A DNA stretch of 64,000 bases, taken from contig NC_063153.1 in the NCBI RefSeq assembly GCF_020921035.1, positions 17,546,001 through 17,610,000 on the forward strand. The letters are read 5' to 3'. The stretch comes from Rhodamnia argentea (taxonomy: Eukaryota > Streptophyta > Magnoliopsida > Myrtales > Myrtaceae). Below the pieces are notes generated by a model. That model did no database searches. It was not told the origin of the DNA and was given only the letters and a program-made list of their open reading frames with translations. Each line of letters begins with the position of its first letter. Positions within the stretch are counted from its first letter, which is position 1. Of the stretch, positions 49,254 to 60,693 are shown one piece after another. The translations under genes were made by a program, and so were the position numbers.

Positions 49254-49683
49254 AAAGGAATATCATATCATGCACATATCTAAATCACTATAAGTATTCA
49301 TTTAATAGCTTTACATAAAATGTGACACGACCATGGGAATCTTTAGCATTTTTTTTTATGAAAAAGAGAAGTAAAAGAATCATAAAGATATGCATGGACA
49401 AATATGTTTTTATAAGTCCATTCATTCCCCCTCGGCCTATGTGGAGCGTTAAGCGCCGTCCTTGGTGTCCTGTACATGTTTTCGGGTGAAAATAACTCTC
49501 AATGCCATGTTGATTCTTATGTTATTGCAGCCCTCACGGTGCTACAAGCATGAACTTTATATTGCACGCTTGTTGTGAAACCATGTCGATCAAACCCAAC
49601 AAATAGCACATATGACCTAAGGAGAGAGGCAGAAAATTTCACTATAAATTCAAGTATAGTCTAGTGAAGGCATGACCAATCAC

Positions 49684-50022
49684 CGGGAAAATTGTCTAAT
49701 CTGTCCCAAAATAATTATACGGATGTCAACTCAGTCCTAAACTTTTCAATTTTTCTAATTTAGCCCTAAACCTTTGCACTGAATTTTCAATATATTCCTT
49801 CCCGCCAATTTTTGTCAGAAATCATTAACAAGACAGTGTGTCACGTAAAACGGCCGGATGATGACTGGACTGTTACATCAACGATTTTCGGCCAAAATTT
49901 TGATCGGAAGTGTTATATTGAAATTTCTTGAAAATGTTTAAAACTAAATTGTCAAAATTGAAACTTTTAGAACTGAATGGATATCCGTACAAACAAGTTT
50001 AAGACCAATTACGTTATTTTCC
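49684..50022. mobile_element. Non-autonomous inverted-repeat element, family A
   Basis: The left end carries GGGAAAATTGTCTAAT and the right end, on the other strand, GGAAAATAACGTAATT. The arms share 'cagtcctaaacttttcaattt'-like sequence in inverted order. The flanks accaatcac (49675-49683) and atcgatcac (50023-50031) match at 7 of 9. Same family as 4810-5146. Confidence 0.55.
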
Positions 50023-50031
50023 ATCGATCAC

Positions 50032-51375
50032 TCAAAAACTCTCCAGAAAATCGAGATCACGGATGATTTTCGAGCTCCTGAGGGAGAATGGGTTTTTTTT
50101 TCCAACAGTAATCCGGAATACAATTTGATCCTCAACAGCAGCAGCAGCAGCATCATGGTATTCTGAATCAGGTCACAAGCCTCCACATCATTTTCACTAG
50201 CAACAGATCAACTCAGGCAGGACACGTTAGCAATTTGCATCGGCTCCTCTTCTCCAGCTTGCTCGAGAGGGACTTTCGCCACAAGTTCCTCAATCAGCCT
50301 TCAAGGCTGGAGACGGAGTGAATTCTCACGCGGTTGATATGCAGCAGCTGAGTTGAATCGCTAGCGGCACACAATCTCGACGGATTCCAATGGAGTCTGC
50401 CGCAAGTGAGCAATCTCCAGCCGCAGCTCATGGAGTCGATGAAGAGTTCATAGTAAGGAGGAAAGATGAAGAAGGGGAAAAAGAAGGGAAATTGAAACAA
50501 AAAAAAAAAAAACAACAAGAGGACTTGCGAGGGATACTATGGTAAAATCAACGTGATATAGAGTGTCTAGTGGTAGGAAAATGCATGAACCCTTGAATTA
50601 ACTTAAAACAAGGAAATAACTATGATTGGATTTTTTTTTTTTTTTTTTGGTGCAAGCCATGGTGCGCCCGATTTATGTAAGCCCATTCTAATTCGGCCAT
50701 TAAGTCATGTGTGGTGCACGACATTTAATGGCTGAAATGAAATGGACTCACATGCTCCGAACGCATGCAAGAATGTACTCATCTTCTAGATCAAGTCAAA
50801 TTCAATATTGACACGTGATCTCAAGAGTACACTCTTCAATCATGTGCATAGAGAGAAAGCGCAAGGGGCATTTAAAGTCAAAACTGATGTTCCTCATCTC
50901 CCAATATTTTTTTCAAGGATGAAAGAATCAAATTCTTGAATGATGGTCAAGTTTGAGGATCTCGTTCAATCATTGCCTCCTCCGGGCTTATACCACTATT
51001 GGCCAAAACAAGTCCACCACTCTTTGCATCGATCTAAATTTACTAAATTCTGGTGGAGATCTTTGATTTAAACCGTCATGGAATCGGATGAACAGCAAAG
51101 GAAATAATGCAAAGGGAACTTTCTACGGTTGAAAATAAATTTATGAACCTAATAAGCTTCTGACAATTCTCGAGGGAAAAATTTAGTAAAGACGCGTGGT
51201 GATTTTGAGTTGTCGAATTGAAGTGGCACTGATGCAATTTTGAGTCATCCGATGGCTACTTTTCCGACTTCCCACCGTATATCTATCGCTCTCCTGTCCA
51301 GCTCTAGCCGAAAACCAACCAAACACTTTGCCAAGTTTCTCGCACATACACAAAAACACACATAGGGAGGGAGAG
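50032..51375. other. Intergenic region upstream of oxidase copy 2
   Basis: No gene was recognised. A (CAG)5 run lies at about 50135-50150 within an open stretch that would read QFDPQQQQQQHH, possibly an eroded coding fragment. A poly-T run is near 50632-50649. The last few hundred bases should hold the promoter and leader of the oxidase gene. Confidence 0.4.
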
Positions 51376-52599
51376 ATGGGTTCAAGCGCCACCGAGTTCG
51401 ACATAATAGTAATCGGTGGAGGCATCATGGGCAGCTCCACAGCTTACCAAACCGCCAAAAGAGGCCACAAGACGCTCTTACTTGAGCAATTCGACCTCTT
51501 GCACCACCGCGGCTCTTCGCACGGCGAGTCTCGCACCATACGCGCAACGTACCCTGAGGACTACTACACCGACATGGTCCTCGAGGCTACCAAGCTATGG
51601 AGAGAGGCCGAGTCAGAGGCCGGATACAGAGTCTACACCAGCACTCCCCATCTCGATATGGGACCGGCTAATGAAGCTAGTCTCCGGTCTCTCATAGCAA
51701 GCTGTCGAAAGAATTCCTTCTCGTTTCAGATACTCGACCACCGCGAAGTCGCCAATAGATTCTCCGGCAGGCTCAGCATACCGGAGGATTGGATTGCGGT
51801 GTATACCGAGCTGGGGGGTGTCATTAAGCCCACAAAGGCAGTGTCCATGTTCCAAGCGCTAGCATTTCGGAGGGGTGCAGTATTGAAGGACAACATGGAG
51901 GTGAAAGATATTAAGAGAGATGAAGCCAGAGGCGGCATAGTTGTCTACACAAGCAGGGGTGACGAGTTTTGGGGTAGGAAATGTGTGGTCACTGCTGGGG
52001 CTTGGACGAAAAAGTTGGTCCATTCAGTCACCGGCCATGAATTGCCAATTCAGCCCCTGGAAACTGCAGTTCACTATTGGAGAATCAAGGAGGGGCACGA
52101 GGAGAAGTATGCCATCGGAGGTGATTTCCCGACGTTTGCAAGTTATGGACAGCCTTACCTATATGGGACCCCGTCTCTGGAGTTCCCGGGGCTGATCAAG
52201 ATTGCAGTACATGGCGGAAGCCTGTGCGACCCGGACAAAAGGCCATGGATGCCCGGAACGCACACAGATTCGCTGAAAGAATGGATTGAAGGAAGATTCC
52301 TAGGATTGCTGGATTGTAGCACGCCTGCGTCCACACAATCCTGCATGTATTCAATGACACCAGACGAGGATTTCGTGTTGGATTTCCTGGGCGGGGAGTT
52401 TGGGGAAGACGTAGTGATAGGCGGTGGGTTTTCCGGTCACGGATTCAAGATGTCCCCGGTTATAGGGAGGATCCTGGCAGACCTTGTGCTCACCGGGAGT
52501 GCGGATGGGGTGGAGCTCAAGCATTTTAGAATAGGAAGGTTTGATGAGAACCCGAAAGGGAACATAAAAGAATTTGCAGATCAGGTTGGTTTCAATTGA
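51376..52599 (+). CDS. SOX: Sarcosine/pipecolate oxidase, copy 2
   Basis: This is a second intronless copy of the FAD-dependent sarcosine/L-pipecolate oxidase, 407 residues, 8.4 kb downstream of copy 1 on the same strand. The Rossmann motif GGGIMG is at residues 14-19, with HHRGSSHGESRTIRATY after it. The flavin-linking Cys is at residue 323 (SCMYSMTPDED), and the C-terminal FAD/substrate segment is VVIGGGFSGHGFKMSP. It keeps a longer C terminus (NPKGNIKEFADQVGFN) that copy 1 lacks, and its length is closer to what I recall for the Arabidopsis protein (about 416). The ATG at 51376 was chosen because it leads straight into ATEFDIIVIGGG; the open frame upstream of it has no ATG. Expected product location is the peroxisome, by homology only. 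Confidence 0.93.
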   Translation: MGSSATEFDIIVIGGGIMGSSTAYQTAKRGHKTLLLEQFDLLHHRGSSHGESRTIRATYPEDYYTDMVLEATKLWREAESEAGYRVYTSTPHLDMGPANEASLRSLIASCRKNSFSFQILDHREVANRFSGRLSIPEDWIAVYTELGGVIKPTKAVSMFQALAFRRGAVLKDNMEVKDIKRDEARGGIVVYTSRGDEFWGRKCVVTAGAWTKKLVHSVTGHELPIQPLETAVHYWRIKEGHEEKYAIGGDFPTFASYGQPYLYGTPSLEFPGLIKIAVHGGSLCDPDKRPWMPGTHTDSLKEWIEGRFLGLLDCSTPASTQSCMYSMTPDEDFVLDFLGGEFGEDVVIGGGFSGHGFKMSPVIGRILADLVLTGSADGVELKHFRIGRFDENPKGNIKEFADQVGFN

Positions 52600-53018
52600 A
52601 GTCCCTACTGAGTGAACACTTTTGGGCATTGTCCAGGTAAGGTATGCTGATTCGTTTCCATTTAGACGTATTTTCTTTGCACGTGTACAAGGACCTATTG
52701 CATCTGATTTGTGTGATTCATTTTTTTTTCTTTTTTTTTTTTTTTTGGGTCAGAGTGATTCATTTTCTCTTTGATTGGCAGAAGAATGAGTTGTATGTTG
52801 ATTTAGTTACAATTCATCCTCTATTATGTGTGATCTATTACCTGTTCTGAACATAAAAGGAAAATCTGTTCTGCATGCTTTGCTTCATTCTTTTAACCTT
52901 CAAATTACACTCGCACGTGCAAAGGAAATAACGGTCAAGCTAAATGGACACGCACTAGCATACCTCCCCCGGACAGCGCCAAAAAGGACACTACCGAGAG
53001 ATAAGATCACGATTACTC
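52600..53018. other. 3' flank of oxidase copy 2
   Basis: Probably contains the 3' untranslated region. A poly-T run lies at about 52732-52746. Nothing else was recognised. Confidence 0.4.
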
Positions 53019-53065
53019 GTGTTCATCCAGTAGGGACTTCAATCAAAACCAACCTAATCTGCAAA
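53019..53065 (-). repeat. Inverted copy of the oxidase 3' end
   Basis: Read on the minus strand, this 47-base block matches 52573-52619 (last codons and start of the 3' region of oxidase copy 2) at 42 of 47 positions. It includes a match to the stop codon and GAAGTCCCTACTG. The two arms are about 400 bases apart in opposite orientation. Confidence 0.85.
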
Positions 53066-53229
53066 GTCAACAACCAATGAAGACTCGGCATCCAACTATG
53101 TCAATATCTCATGCAAGTCAAGCATCTCATGCGTATCTTCATCACTGATGTAGGACTGTGCGAAAGAATAAAGTCGATACTAAGATATGCATACAGATGT
53201 GCCAAAATGGTGAAGCACGTTGCACTTAC

Positions 53230-53335
53230 GGTGATAGCAAGTTGAGGTGAACTAGCGCCTGCGGCACCACCTCTTGAAATCACCACCGTTCTTCTGCTTT
53301 TGAAGAGTCGCATGTGCTCCTGCTCCTCACAACTG
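53230..53335 (-). other. Exon-like open segment of unknown identity
   Basis: On the minus strand a 106-base segment open in one frame (…EEQEHMRLFKSRRT…, ending SSPQLAIT) is bounded by an AG and a perfect GTAAGT donor. No family was recognised and no partner exons were found, so this may be chance or a leftover of a broken gene. Confidence 0.25.
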
Positions 53336-53339
53336 CTGA

Positions 53340-56300
53340 ATCAAAGCCCCGTCTCTGGCATCAACAGGTAGTACAAAAATCACAAGTCTCAAATCACATT
53401 TCGACCATAAAAAAAAAAAAAATAAAAAAAAAACCACATATCGACAACCACACAATAAGTAAAAGGGTAGATGCAAATCCGTAGAAGCAATAAATAAAAG
53501 CTTAGCAGCTAGATTATCAGTCAGAGACCCAATTCTATCACTGATTTACAGATATACGCTCCAATTTAACTCCTTTATCACTTCTGCTTGTCTTTAAAAT
53601 TCATAGCCAGAAGAATAATAACTCAGGATATAAACAACCTTGAGTGTTTGAATGCAGCAACTACAGCTTCTTAGTTTGTCCTGCAAGCTGTCTCATACCA
53701 CTTGGGATGTCTACTCAACTCTGCGCTTAAAGTCCTTTTGACCATCTTCATTAGCTTGAGAAAGCAAATTCCCCGCACTGTGATCAAAAGATTGCTTGTC
53801 ACAACCAGACAATTCTTCAGATGGAGAATATGTTAGTAAGTTTGGAAAGAGAAAATCTTAATCAGCATAAACCAAAGGGAATTCCCGAATTATGCAACAA
53901 AACCATTCCAAAGTTTCTAAATCGTTTCAACCATCAGATTCCTGCATCGCCACCATGCAGTAACATATGAGGGCTTACTGCAAAATCCAAAATGACACCA
54001 CTGTACTCATTATAGCTGATTGATAATAGCATAAGCATCAGGAGAAGAATCAAACCCTTTCACCATGGAAGCATGTTACAAAGAACTAACTAGGACGACT
54101 TCTGGATGGAGGACTCTCTGCCTGATTTGAACTCTGCATTTTAACTATGACAAAAAGAATAAGGCATGTGCAGAATAAATGAAGTGACAGCATCACGCCA
54201 TAACTAGCGGTCAATAGTTAGACCTCCTCCAAGAATGCTCACATGTTGACACCGAGGTTAACTATGGTTTGGATTGCTGTGCCCAGGTATATAATTCAAC
54301 AATAACCATGGAGGATGTGCTTGTGTAGTAATGTCTTTGATCAGGGTAGGCTTCTACAGATTGTGAGTTTGAATGTGTAGGATCACTCAATGCTTTTCAA
54401 GAGCATATACACTTGAAATATGCTAGATGCATGAGGCACCAGTAAAAGACTGTCATCCTGCCATATGTGATGAAGACTCTATTTGACATGGAGTAACAAA
54501 TGCAGTCATAACTCAAAGATGTAATGCAGCACGTGTTGCATCACCGCACTTTGAGAAATTGGCGTTCATTTAGGCATTAAAACGCAGTCACAGGACCGTC
54601 ACCATCGTCCTTGTCTGACTAAAACATGCCTCAATCTTTTGGTTTTGAGCGCTGTCCTCTGCTAATAGCGCCTTCGATCGAGTGATGAATAGATTGTGTT
54701 TTAGTTTTGTGTGTCTCCGCCCAAACTAAACCAGGTAACATGTCAACACGCAATCGAATCCATACTCGGAGACCTAAGAAAAGGGTATGGACACCAGCAA
54801 ACCTCATCATCCCTAGAACATGCCCAGTTAAATTTCCCCCTACTAGGTGAGGAATTTACAATGTCAAACCAAATAGCAGACCCAACACTGAGGCAAACGA
54901 ACCCACTTATTATTTCCCATGAAGCTACTAAAATCAACAAGAAAATTCAAACCATCCATGCGGAAAATCATCCATACAGTCAAGAAAACTCTACAGCACA
55001 AGGGTTTTGTCTGCCTCAATCATGTCGTGCCCCAACCAGTAAGAAAGCTAAGAGGGAGGTAAGAGTCTGCTTCCTGTTTGGTGTAGTCTCTCCAACTTGA
55101 AGACGAAGAAGCACGTTAACTGAGCCACAAAATGGACCGCGACTGCGCAATGCTAGGCGGGAGGGAGATTGACGGGCTCGATTGACCCGAGATAATGCAT
55201 TCCTCCCCCGATTTTCACTTCGTAACGCCACGGTTTGACGAAATTACGTGGATCTTTTGGCATGCCGCGAAACAGAGCAACGGAAAAGAATGCAAGTAAC
55301 GGAACGAAACGTCAGTCGAACACGTTTTACCCTCACACCCATTTGGTCGGTCCGATGTTGTCTTCACGCTCTTGTGCTGACTTTGCAGTTTCAGTGTCCA
55401 CAAACGAATTGCGATGCTCGAGATGATGAAGCGTGTCTCATTTCTCGAGACAAGGGAGACCGACAGTGAAGATCCAAGGAGGAAACACTTGTGAATTGGC
55501 CTTGGGCCAGGCCTCAAACAAATACGAAGAACATATGATGGGCTGCAACTATTTATCAATTATTCCTCAAATTAAATGATCTTGGGACCCATCTTATCAC
55601 CCATACAGTTGACGAGGGATTGAAGTTGGGTCGGTTTTTTCGGTCTCATATGGCATATCATACTAAAAGATGGGTAATCACGATCTAATGGAGCTTAATC
55701 TCGAGCAAATTAACTCTCTCGATATACCCCTACATTCACCGACTTGTTGACCCGCTATTCCTGGTTGACAACACTGTGCCATGGAATCCGGCGTTGGGCT
55801 TCATAAAAGTTAATCTGATAGCTAGCGGCCCAATAGCCAAGTGCATCCAACCATTCACATTCGTCGATCTGTGCTCCAATTTGGACGAGGTTTTCCTTTT
55901 TAGTGTATCGATTGTGTATGCTATTATTCTCCTTTCATTCCCTTTGGTTTTGTCAAACTTCAAGACGCGGATTAAAATTGTGAATTAACAAAATACAAAG
56001 TGACTCGGATATGGGAAAACAAAACCCAAAGCGTTGACTAGTCGCGTGACAGAGAACAAAGCCTACTTGGGAAAGGGAGGAGCAAAGGAAAAGATTAAAA
56101 GAGCATCCTCAATGACCATAGTGGCAGGACATCCACATCTTTTACAAATTACAATACAAGAAAGCCAGCATCGGAAGCTGTCTTTGTTAGGCAGTGATTT
56201 GTCGGAGGATCGACTTTTACCCAATCATGAGATGTCTTTCACATTATAGAATGAAGGAAAGGAGAAATCACTACTATCGTCGAGGTGGTCAAAAAGTGGA

Positions 56301-57439
56301 AAAGTTAACACTGTCCTCTTTAGTGGTCGATTAGTTGGCCACTTTCTACCCAAATGAAAACCTAGCTGGCTTCTGCCATGCAAACATTAGAGGTAAATTA
56401 GTTCCACGATCCACGATGGGTAGATTCTGTCCGGATTTTTGGAACTTAAAATTTACTCTGTCGGTCCGATCTGAGTAATTACAGTGAAATAGTAGATAGC
56501 TAGAGAGAGAGAGGCAAAAAAAAAACCACAGGCAAAGGGATGACGCAAAGCAAAATCAAAAGAAAAAATTAAAAATTACTCGGTCCGATTCTCCTGCTCG
56601 ATCTGATTCCGGGTTCTAGAACCGGGATGAAAATGAGCGCTCACTCCAACTTTGAATATTGAAGTTCGGATCATGTAAGAATCCGCATGCGCGAGGACCC
56701 AAACAAAAAAAGAAAACGTTACATCATCTTCTTCGAGCTGCAAACGTTTGGTGTGGCCTTTTGTCTTCACCCAACAAAACTCAAGCTCGCTCGCTGTCTT
56801 TTTCAACGATTTAGTGAACGAAAATTGGCCCCGAGTTCCAAGAGTGCGTGCCACTGCTCAGTCCCCACAAGCTTTTCCGTCAACTACATTTTGCCGCAAT
56901 TAAAGCTCCATTGGACCTTGCCATAACTCTTTAAAGTGATGATAAGGGTGGTCGAATGGATTTTGAATCGTATCTCTTCCTCCTTATCTTTCCGATTACT
57001 TAAGCAGAGCGATGGAATCAAATCTCCCCCCAAATCTCCTTTGCGAGCAATTAACAAAACTTTGCATGCGGACCATCAAAAGAAAAGTCAACTAATACGA
57101 CAAATTATTAATGACAAGACAAAGGGTGCGTTGTTAAACCTAGAGCTATGTCTTTTCGTAAGAACTAAGGATTTTGGCTATTATTGAATTGAGATTCCTT
57201 CCAATTTAAATAATGATTTCTGGAGATACGACTGAGTAGAGTAATAAATATCGGCCCTCTTTCTTAGCATTTGTTTGTTCGTACTTGCCCTCTTTTGGGG
57301 TGTGTATGGTCAACTGCGAGATTGCCGTCAGCCGCATTTTTTACATATGGATTTTGATGCGTTTTAGTTGGAATCTTTACTGAGCAAAATTCTATTGGTT
57401 CGTACCTAAAGATATGGATTTTTTCCGTATTAGTAGATG
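53340..57439. other. Gene-free stretch
   Basis: No gene was recognised. Open frames such as 54711-55100 (+) and 55215-55559 (-) have no motif I can name and overlap on opposite strands. There are A/T homopolymers and no clear repeat boundaries. Confidence 0.4.
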
Positions 57440-58432
57440 TCAATCGGTTTTGATAAGCGTCGGAAAATTATTGGTAAAGAATACTTTGTTTGTTTCGTAA
57501 AAAATATGACCTTTTTAGGAAATTTTTTTCGGAAAGTCATTTTCCAGGAAAATGACTTTCCTTTTCCGATGTTTGGCAAAAACTTGAAAAATTTCCGGAA
57601 AATATTTTCCGCCGTTTGGTAAAAAAAATTTGTCTAGTTTTTTTCTTCAAAATAAACTCTAGTGCTCACTTTTTTTTAAGTCTCCTCTCTCTCTCTCTCT
57701 GCTCGCGTTTCTAGAGATAGAGAGAGAAATCCGAAGGAGAGGCGCCGCACATAATATAATCCCTCGAACTAAGCGATAGGGATTTTGATTTCTGAGCACA
57801 TGTAGAGCACGCCACCGATCCCGCAAAAGAAGCGTGAGGCAACCGTGCTAGGGAGCTCCGCGCTTCATGGAATGGAAGTCCTCGCATTGCGAGAGGTCTC
57901 GCGGGCCCTCAGAGGCCACCCTCAATCTTGCGGGCCGTTGAATGCCTCGCCGACCCACTTATCGACGTCAACTACGTCGGGGCGGCAAGCCTCAAGACCA
58001 GGAAGCCCGACGTCATCACCCCGCGTGGAGCATGAGAAGTTCGGGACGTACGTCACGGTTCTGTTCCTCACTATAGCTTTCCTTCTTTGAACAGAGACGG
58101 CCGCGGCCGTGGCCGGCAACCGGCCGAGGGAGAAGAAGGAATACTAAAAAAAAACGAAAAAAAAATAAATAAATAAAGTAATTAAAAAATAAATTTTATC
58201 CTAAAAATAAAAAATAAAATTTTCGAATTTTGAAAATATAAATAAAAAACGAAAAGAAAGCAAAAAAATAATTAAAAAGAAAAAATAGTTGAAAGAGATG
58301 AGGAATGAAAAGTGTGGAAATTGTTTTTCTTTTCTCAAAACGAAGAAATCATTTTCCTTAGTTTTAGAAGGTTTTTTTTGTTGGTCGGAAAATATTTTTC
58401 GAAAAAATATTTTCCGTGAAACAAACGGAGCC
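57440..58432. mobile_element. Family B inverted-repeat element carrying a gene-like fragment
   Basis: The left end has TTTGTTTGTTTCGTAAAAAAT (first 20 bases from about 57488). The right end, on the other strand, has GGCTCCGTTTGTTTCACGG (about 58432). Both are followed by 'gaaaatatttt'-type words. The AT-rich arms enclose a GC-rich block (about 57830-58130) that reads like a piece of a protein gene (see separate entry). The size, about 1 kb, is larger than the relatives at 48105-48335 and 58452-58772. Ends are approximate. Confidence 0.5.
57895..58080 (+). pseudogene. Captured fragment resembling an ankyrin-repeat protein gene
   Basis: One frame reads VECLADPLIDVNYVGAASL followed by KTRKPDVI. 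After a frame change the next reads RVEHEKFGTYVTVLFLTIAF. From memory, plant ankyrin-repeat proteins have a segment of this pattern (DVNYVG..SLK.RK.EV, then RVE.EE.KTDVTALFLA). It is short, broken by at least one frameshift and sits inside an inverted-repeat element, so it is read as transduplicated host DNA. The family call is from memory and moderate at best. Confidence 0.4.
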
Positions 58433-58451
58433 AAAAATGATGACTACTTTG

Positions 58452-58772
58452 GTTCCATTTGTCTCGCGAAAAACAACTTTGAAGTAAAAAAATTCTAAAT
58501 TTTTCGGGCGCTTGGTTCGGGAAAATAAGTTATTCAAGGAAAACATTTTCCACTCGTGAAAAAAAAATCATTGAAAATGAGCATAAAAAATAATGTTTAC
58601 TCAAACAAATAAAAAATTTTCATAATTTTCCTAGGAAAATCAATTCCTTGACAAATGATGGAAATTGTTTTCCAATTCATTTTTAAGTCTCAGTCAAACA
58701 ACAGAAAATGTCTTCATTTTCCTAGAAAATGACTTTTTGACATTACATTTTTTATGAAACAAACGGAGCTTT
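58452..58772. mobile_element. Small inverted-repeat element, family B
   Basis: The left end is GGTTCCATTTGTCTCGCGAA and the right end, on the other strand, is GCTCCGTTTGTTTCATAAAA. It follows the 57440-58432 element with only about 20 bases between. The body is AT-rich with many 'ttttcctagaaaat' words and no coding. Confidence 0.6.
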
Positions 58773-58779
58773 GTTTTCA

Positions 58780-60690
58780 AATAACTTCTCGATAATTTAT
58801 CCACACTTTCATATAATTACCAACTTTTTTTTTTTTGGTAGTTTGGAAATGAACATTTGTTGTGCCAATCCTTTACCCAAAAAAAAGAAGAAGAAGAAGC
58901 ATTTGTTGTGCTAACTTACCAACAAAAGTTGGTAGATGAAATGAGCAATAGAGAAAAAAAAAAGTAGAAATTTTTACTTTTCTCTTCTAGAAATAGAAAT
59001 AATAATTTTTTCAATTGCTTATTTCCTTTCTCTCACATCCCCGCCACCGATCGTCATCCGCCAGCCGCCCGTCTATCGTTGTTGGTTGCCATTCATTGAT
59101 TGCCTCGCTCGTGTCCCTCTCACCGGCCATCGATTGTCGTTCGCCGACCATCATTCGGTATTCGCTAGCCGCAATTCGCCGGCCACAGGTCTACGTCTGC
59201 CCATCTCTATCCACCCGTCGCTATTCGCCGGTCTCCATTCTGCCAATTGTCGGGCACCATCCTCCGGCCGCGGTCACCATTCACCGGTCGATGTTTGCTG
59301 TTCACCGGTCTCCAGCCCTTGAACACCATACACCCACCATCGGCTGCCGATCTTAGTCCACATCGTCGTCCATTGGCCACCGGTCGCCAAACCATAGAAA
59401 TTTTATGTTGTTATTGAACAAATTTCTATTTTGAGAATGAAAATTTTGTGTCGTTGTTAAATGCATGTTTCTGTTCAGAAACTCGTACAAAGAATAGAAA
59501 TAGAAAAGCTTATTTTTGACTAGAAATAAAATCCGAGAAAAGAATAATGGTCATTGGCGGCCTTTCTAGTTTCAGGAAGGTACAAACCAACTGAACGTGT
59601 CTTCCGGGGAGTACGCGTTTCAAAGCAAAAGAAAACACACCTCCAGAGAGACCATTTCAACGTGCATGTTCGTTCTCAATGAGCGTTTTTGTTGGTAATT
59701 CTCGAGTCGGCAAGAGCGTTTCCCCCATCATCACAAACCGACCGCGACCCTTTCAAGTCCTTGAGGAACAGAAATGGCAGCGGACCGGACGACCGAGTCA
59801 AACGTTGATTCTTCGCATCTCCTATGAACATCGTTCGAGTCCACCCTCTTGTATCGACCGTCGGAAAGCGTCGGGCCCCGGTCTCGAGTTCGAGCTCTGC
59901 GCTGGCCGTTGAAGATTTGATACTGAGCCCCACTCGACACGTTTAGCATGTGAAACCCGCTTCGTCTTGCTTTGTTTTCTCGTGTTGAATGGACAGATTT
60001 CTTGTTCTTACCATAGGAAAGAGATCCTCTACATCAAAACAAATGTCCCAAAATCGTCTCACCCAGTCAAAATACGAAACGTGACAAATTGGGCGCTCGA
60101 CTCTTTCTTCCTCTCTTTCGATCAAGTATTACATGTGAGCAAGAAAAAAGACTAATTCATTATATTGTGGGGCGGTCATCTCCTCTCCTTGTACACTTAC
60201 AGTTAAGAGGGGTTGGGAATCTAAACAGCCATTAATGCCTTGTCAAACACAGACATCAGTTCTTAATTTAAATTTCCAAACCCTTAATCGTCACGTGCTT
60301 TTTCCTACTTTTGTGTGTGTGTGTGTGTTTGTGTTTATTCCCTAAAGAAAACTGTGTGTGTTTATTCTCTAAAGAAATCTTCCATTTCAATAAGACAATC
60401 CTAACATTTTTCTTATAGGTTTGCTTATTCCCTAAAGAAAACTTCCAATTTAATTAGACGATCTTAACACGACTACTTATGCTTGTCATGAATCTCATGA
60501 TTCACTTCGAAGCCTTGAACCGTTCTCTTTCTACAAACTGGCCTATTGGGTCATATTTTTAACAAGAGTTCTTGAGTTGGCTTTGCATAACTTTTACTGA
60601 AAAAAGTCAATGGGAATTTTAAGTTAGCACTTCACCATCTTAAAAAGTCTAAGACCGGAGTGCCTATAATTTAGTAGTAGCTTCTACTGG
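58780..60690. other. Gene-free stretch with a C/G-rich block
   Basis: No gene was recognised. 59035-59395 is a C-rich block with repeated 'cgccggtc' and 'ccaccggtc' words and several overlapping open frames, none with a known motif. It is flanked by 'tagaaatagaaa'-type words on both sides and may be the core of another repeat element. A (GT) run is at 60314-60329. Confidence 0.4.
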
Positions 60691-60693
60691 TTG

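Noticed and set aside
54711-55559. Open frames of 129 codons (+) and 114 codons (-)
   Set aside because: No recognisable motif and no supporting splice sites.
59015-59356. 113-codon open frame in a C-rich block
   Set aside because: Several frames are open at once because of composition, and the translation is repetitive without a known domain.
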